Assembly: GCA_009780795.1 (NCBI GenBank)
Contig: WQZJ01000054.1
Coordinates: 1 to 7,735, forward strand
Source: Methanomassiliicoccaceae archaeon
GTDB lineage: Archaea; Thermoplasmatota; Thermoplasmata; Methanomassiliicoccales; Methanomethylophilaceae
Direction: 5' to 3'
DNA length: 7,735 nt
A program made the translations under genes and the position numbers. The notes beneath the pieces were generated by a model. The model had not been told where the DNA came from and did not search any database. It saw only the letters and a program-made list of their open reading frames with translations. Below, in pieces: positions 4,512 to 7,735 of the stretch. Position 1 is the first letter of the stretch. Each line of letters opens with the position of its first letter.

Positions 4512-5360
4512 TTGGAAATGAAAATGATAATGGCATTTGCGGTCGTCGGTATGCTTTGTCTCGGAGGAGGGTTCCTCGTAGGCAGCAGCATGTCCGATGA
4601 CAGATCGCAGACATTGAACATAGCGGGTTCATCGTCGGTAGGTCCGCTGATGACGACGTATGTTCAGGAATATTCAAAACTCACGGATTCGGTAAAATTC
4701 AATCTTTCCGTGACTGATTCAACCGACGGAGTGAACAAGGTCCTTAGCGGAGCCGCCGACATAGGGATGTCGTCAAGCAAGATCAGCGATGCGGCAGTCG
4801 CCGCCGGCGCTGTGGCAACGGAGATATGCAAGGACGCAATAGTTGTAGTGGTCAGTCCGAAACTGTTCGACGGCGGCGTGACGAATCTGACGCCGGCGCA
4901 GATGAAAGGCATCTACGAGGGCACGATCACGAACTGGCAGGATGTAGGTTTCAACGCTAGTGTTCCGATAGCCAACACGCACGTGTTCATACGTGAGGAA
5001 GGCTCCGGAACAAGGGATGCATTCGAGAGCCTGATCGGTAAACCAACTCTGATAAGCGGTCTGTCAACACAGAACAGCACCGGTCTGATGAGGTCCGCGG
5101 TTTCCAGCGCTGAGTACGCGATAGGCTACATAAGCCTCGGTTCGCTGAACACGGCGACGGACAAGGCGGTCAGTGTCAATGGCGTCCCACCCTCAATCGC
5201 GAACGCGATGAACGGAACATACGAACTGGTCAGAAGCTTCTACCTTGTGACCAAGGGCGCCCCGACCGGCACCGCCGCTCTGTTCATAGACTGGATACTG
5301 AGCCCGACCGGACAGAAACACCTCGGATCGTCATTCGTCCCTCTGTACGCAGTACCGTAA
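4512..5360 (+). CDS. pstS: Phosphate-binding protein of the Pst ABC importer
   Basis: The 282-residue product is the extracytoplasmic substrate-binding subunit that captures phosphate and delivers it to the permease. Residues about 5-26 are hydrophobic with a lysine before them, forming a signal or membrane anchor; C16 is not in a convincing lipobox. The PBP-like fold follows: LNIAGSSSVGPLM (35-47) with the first phosphate-binding loop, LSGAADIGMSSSKIS (78-92), DAIVVVVSP (108-116), LTPAQMKGIYEGTITNW (126-142), and FIREEGSGTRDAFE (159-172), where the SGT-R group contacts phosphate. The start is TTG at 4512 or ATG at 4518. TTG is preferred because AGGTGAT upstream then has the same spacing as in pstCA. 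The gene has its own promoter with phased repeats, and the permease gene starts 11 nt after its stop. Confidence 0.93.
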   Translation: MEMKMIMAFAVVGMLCLGGGFLVGSSMSDDRSQTLNIAGSSSVGPLMTTYVQEYSKLTDSVKFNLSVTDSTDGVNKVLSGAADIGMSSSKISDAAVAAGAVATEICKDAIVVVVSPKLFDGGVTNLTPAQMKGIYEGTITNWQDVGFNASVPIANTHVFIREEGSGTRDAFESLIGKPTLISGLSTQNSTGLMRSAVSSAEYAIGYISLGSLNTATDKAVSVNGVPPSIANAMNGTYELVRSFYLVTKGAPTGTAALFIDWILSPTGQKHLGSSFVPLYAVP

Positions 5361-5365
5361 GGTGA
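5358..5365 (+). promoter_or_regulatory. Shine-Dalgarno site overlapping the pstS stop codon
   Basis: TAAGGTGA includes the pstS stop (5358-5360) and supplies the AGGTGA ribosome site for the ATG at 5372. It is nearly the same site and spacing as that of pstS. Termination on pstS could thus feed initiation on the next gene. Confidence 0.6.
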
Positions 5366-5371
5366 ACTCGA

Positions 5372-7324
5372 ATGGCCACCGAGAGAAGACCCTCTAAACG
5401 CAAGAATGTGAATAGCGGGTCTGAAAAATATTTACTGACGGCCGTCTCAGCGGCGGCCGTCGCCATTGTTTTTATTATCATCTTTTTCGTAATCTACAAT
5501 AGCATAGATGCCCTCACACAATACAATCTATGGGATTTCCTGACCGGCAGGATATGGAGTCCCTCATCCGGTCAGTTCGGTGCGTTCCCGGCCATAATGG
5601 GAACGATCCTTGTGACCATAGGTGCATTGGTCTTTGCCGTCCCCATCGGTATATCGGCGGCGGTGTTCCTATCGGAGGTCGTTCCGGAAAAGGTACGGAA
5701 CACATTGAAACCGATATGCGAGATATTCGCGGGTATACCGTCAATAGTGTACGGTTTCTTCGGCCTGATACTTCTGGGCCCCGTGCTCCAGAGTCTGTTC
5801 CCCGGTCACATGAGCGCAAGCTTCTCGTGGCTGACCGCGTCCATAATACTGGGGATAATGGCGCTGCCCACGATCATATCCGTTTCAGACGATGCGATGC
5901 GTGCGGTACCGCGCTCGTACCGTGAGGCGTCCATGGCGATGGGCGCGACGAAATGGGAAACGACTAAGAAAATAACGGTCCCGGCAGCATTCTCCGGGAT
6001 ATCGGCGGCGGTCATGCTCGGCATGGGCCGTGCGATCGGCGAGACAATGGTGGTCATGATGGTCGCCGGCAGTGCCATGAGGGTACCCGGACCGTTGTGG
6101 GACGTCTTCGAGTGGATCGAGCCGTTAACATCTCTTATAGCCAGTGACATGAAGTATGTGTCCGATCCGTTACATTATTCGGCACTGTTCCTGCTCGCTC
6201 TTGTACTCTTCGCGATGGTGTTCCTTGTGAACTACGTCACGAGGATCATAATAAAGAACACGAAGAGGAAGTTCGAAGAGGGAGAGGGGATGCTGGAGAA
6301 GCACCTTCCCCGCAAGGTGAAGGATGCGGTGAACAGATCTAAGCGCCCGGCATTCCTCTTCATGATATTCATAGTCGTATGGATGGCGGCCTCCCTGTTC
6401 TTCAGTAACGGGGTATCGGCATGCATCGCATTCGCGTGCACGCTCCTCACGGTCGCCGTTCCGTACATCGCAAAACTCTTCAGACCGATAGGCCGTCAGA
6501 AGATCGCGCACTGCATCATGGCGGTGTCGATGATCATAGCCATAGGTTTCCTCGTGGCCATATTCGGTGACATAATCATAAAAGGGATAGGCGTGCTGTC
6601 GATAGAATTCCTGACCGGTTATCCGGTATTCGACAACCAGGGGAACCTGGTCGGAGGCGGCATATTCCCGGCGATACTGGGAACGATACAGCTGGCAGTG
6701 GGCACCGCGATGATAGCGATACCGCTTGGGTTCATAACAGGTATCTACTTATCGGAGTTCGCAAGAAAGTCCAGATTCACTAATATCATCAGATCGTCGA
6801 TAGACATACTCAATGGGACGCCGTCGATAGTCTTCGGGCTGTTCGCCGCCGTCACGATAGTGGCGGTCTTCAACATATCGTTGATCACCGGTTGCATAAT
6901 CCTTGCGATCGTGATACTTCCGGTAGTGATAAAGACGACCGAGGAAGCGGTAAAGGCTGTGCCCGGCGAGCTCAGGGAGGCGTCCATGGCCATGGGCGCG
7001 ACGAAGTGGGAGACCACGATAAGAGTGATCGTCCCGGCGGCCATGGGCGGTATATTGACAGGGATCGTCCTCGCACTGGGACGCGCAGCTGGCGAAACGG
7101 CGCCGATATTGTATGCGGCGACGGTGGTCTGGCGCAACTACATGGTAGTGTCGCCGTTCGACGCCAACATGGCGCTGCCGGTGCTGCTGTTCTCGCTGTC
7201 CAGTACCCAGCTGGGTTCGGATGCGACATACGGTACGGCGCTGGTGCTGATGATCCTCGTTCTCGTGGTGTTCTCGGCGGCATCGTACATCAGATACTAT
7301 TATTCAAAGAAGGTAAGGTGGTAA
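5372..7324 (+). CDS. pstCA: Fused PstC-PstA phosphate permease
   Basis: This 650-residue membrane protein joins both permease subunits of the Pst importer in one chain. The PstC half (about 20-300) has AFPAIMGTILVTIGALVFAV (71-90), EIFAGIPSIVYGFFG (117-131) and an EAA loop at REASMAMGATKWETT (184-198) followed by GRAIGET. The PstA half (about 378-650) repeats the plan: GGGIFPAILGTI (428-439), DILNGTPSIVFGLF (478-491), and an identical REASMAMGATKWETT (535-549) followed by GRAAGET. The EAA loops dock onto the ATPase PstB. Between the halves lie a charged cytosolic stretch (about 295-325) and two extra hydrophobic segments (about 327-345 and 349-367), an even number, which keeps the second half in the right orientation. 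About 14 membrane segments are expected. PstC and PstA are usually separate proteins of about 300 residues. The stop overlaps the probable pstB start. Confidence 0.93.
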   Translation: MATERRPSKRKNVNSGSEKYLLTAVSAAAVAIVFIIIFFVIYNSIDALTQYNLWDFLTGRIWSPSSGQFGAFPAIMGTILVTIGALVFAVPIGISAAVFLSEVVPEKVRNTLKPICEIFAGIPSIVYGFFGLILLGPVLQSLFPGHMSASFSWLTASIILGIMALPTIISVSDDAMRAVPRSYREASMAMGATKWETTKKITVPAAFSGISAAVMLGMGRAIGETMVVMMVAGSAMRVPGPLWDVFEWIEPLTSLIASDMKYVSDPLHYSALFLLALVLFAMVFLVNYVTRIIIKNTKRKFEEGEGMLEKHLPRKVKDAVNRSKRPAFLFMIFIVVWMAASLFFSNGVSACIAFACTLLTVAVPYIAKLFRPIGRQKIAHCIMAVSMIIAIGFLVAIFGDIIIKGIGVLSIEFLTGYPVFDNQGNLVGGGIFPAILGTIQLAVGTAMIAIPLGFITGIYLSEFARKSRFTNIIRSSIDILNGTPSIVFGLFAAVTIVAVFNISLITGCIILAIVILPVVIKTTEEAVKAVPGELREASMAMGATKWETTIRVIVPAAMGGILTGIVLALGRAAGETAPILYAATVVWRNYMVVSPFDANMALPVLLFSLSSTQLGSDATYGTALVLMILVLVVFSAASYIRYYYSKKVRW

Positions 7325-7735
7325 TCATTAACGAATACGAAAACGGGTCCGGCGGGACCATAATAGACGTTCGCGGGCTGAATCTCTGGTACGGCAGCAA
7401 CCAGGCACTGGTCGACGTGACCATGCCTGTCAGGAAGAACAAGATAACCGCATTGATCGGTCCGTCCGGCTGCGGCAAATCGACGCTGATCAGATGTATG
7501 AACAGGATGAACGACCTGGTCGACGGATGCAAGGTGGACGGGAACATAGACTTCCATGGCGACAACATATACGATCCGGACGCCGACGTCATCGGTCTGA
7601 GGAAACGGATAGGCATGATATTCCAGAAGCCTAACCCGTTCCCCATGACGATACGTGACAACATCACGTACGGTCCGAAGATACACGGCATAACGAAGAA
7701 GGAGGAACTGGACGAGATCGTCGAGAGGTCGCTTA
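7318..7735 (+). CDS. pstB: Phosphate ABC importer ATPase (5' part, cut by window end)
   Basis: The first 139 codons encode the ATPase that powers phosphate import by docking on the PstCA EAA loops. Seen are LNLWYGSNQAL (21-31, with the aromatic A-loop residue), the Walker A motif GPSGCGKST (48-56), the PstB-typical CMNRMNDL after it (60-67), and the Q-loop FQKPNPFPMTI (102-112), also typical of PstB. The ABC signature, Walker B and switch histidine lie beyond the window. The frame has no ATG before the conserved part; GTG at 7318 is the likely start. It overlaps the pstCA stop (7322-7324) and has AAGG at 7310-7313 before it, so translation is probably coupled. phoU would be expected further downstream but cannot be seen. 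Confidence 0.92.
   Translation, partial: MVIINEYENGSGGTIIDVRGLNLWYGSNQALVDVTMPVRKNKITALIGPSGCGKSTLIRCMNRMNDLVDGCKVDGNIDFHGDNIYDPDADVIGLRKRIGMIFQKPNPFPMTIRDNITYGPKIHGITKKEELDEIVERSL

Noticed and set aside
5530..5925. 131-codon + strand frame inside pstCA
   Set aside because: It is out of frame with the continuous membrane permease and its product is R/G-rich with no family signal.

Overview
The window looks archaeal, most likely a Methanomassiliicoccales/Thermoplasmata-type euryarchaeon living among bacteria. The signs are TATA-box promoters at archaeal spacing, a probable leaderless start (apt), Shine-Dalgarno sites of the AGGTGA/GGAGG type, T-rich terminators, and heavy use of ATA, AGG and AGA codons. 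The lineage is inferred from codon style and gene content; no marker gene is present.

Layout, all genes on the + strand. (1) Positions 1-430 are visibly AT-richer and look like the worn edge of an accessory region: the tail of an unidentified reading frame (2-76), then a truncated phage-type Bro-N domain gene (113-331). (2) Positions 440-2414 hold a two-gene unit: adenine phosphoribosyltransferase (apt), and 4 nt later a 485-aa protein made of two ACT domains, a helical linker and a metallo-beta-lactamase fold with a variant metal motif. (3) Positions 2533-3024 encode a 6-pyruvoyl-tetrahydropterin synthase/QueD-like protein that keeps the zinc histidines but lacks the catalytic Cys. It is followed by a 326-nt stretch with a frameshifted membrane-anchor remnant, two hairpins and a good terminator. 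(4) Positions 3351-4253 encode an AraC-type regulator fused to a GyrI-like effector domain, with its own promoter, TTG start and terminator. (5) From 4417 to the end lies a phosphate-uptake operon: a promoter with two 18-bp AT-rich direct repeats at 20-bp period, pstS, a single-chain PstC-PstA permease fusion, and the first 139 codons of pstB.

How the genes work together: the Pst genes form one high-affinity phosphate ABC importer (extracytoplasmic binding protein, fused two-fold permease, ATPase). The apt/ACT-MBL pair is probably co-transcribed; apt salvages adenine with PRPP, and the partner's ACT domains suggest control by a small metabolite, but its substrate cannot be read from sequence. 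The pterin-like enzyme and the AraC regulator are separate transcription units. No CRISPR array, tRNA, rRNA or intact mobile element was seen. The most unusual items are the ACT-ACT-MBL architecture, the PTPS-like protein without its catalytic Cys, the fused PstCA with two identical 15-residue EAA-loop segments, and the helically phased repeats upstream of pstS.
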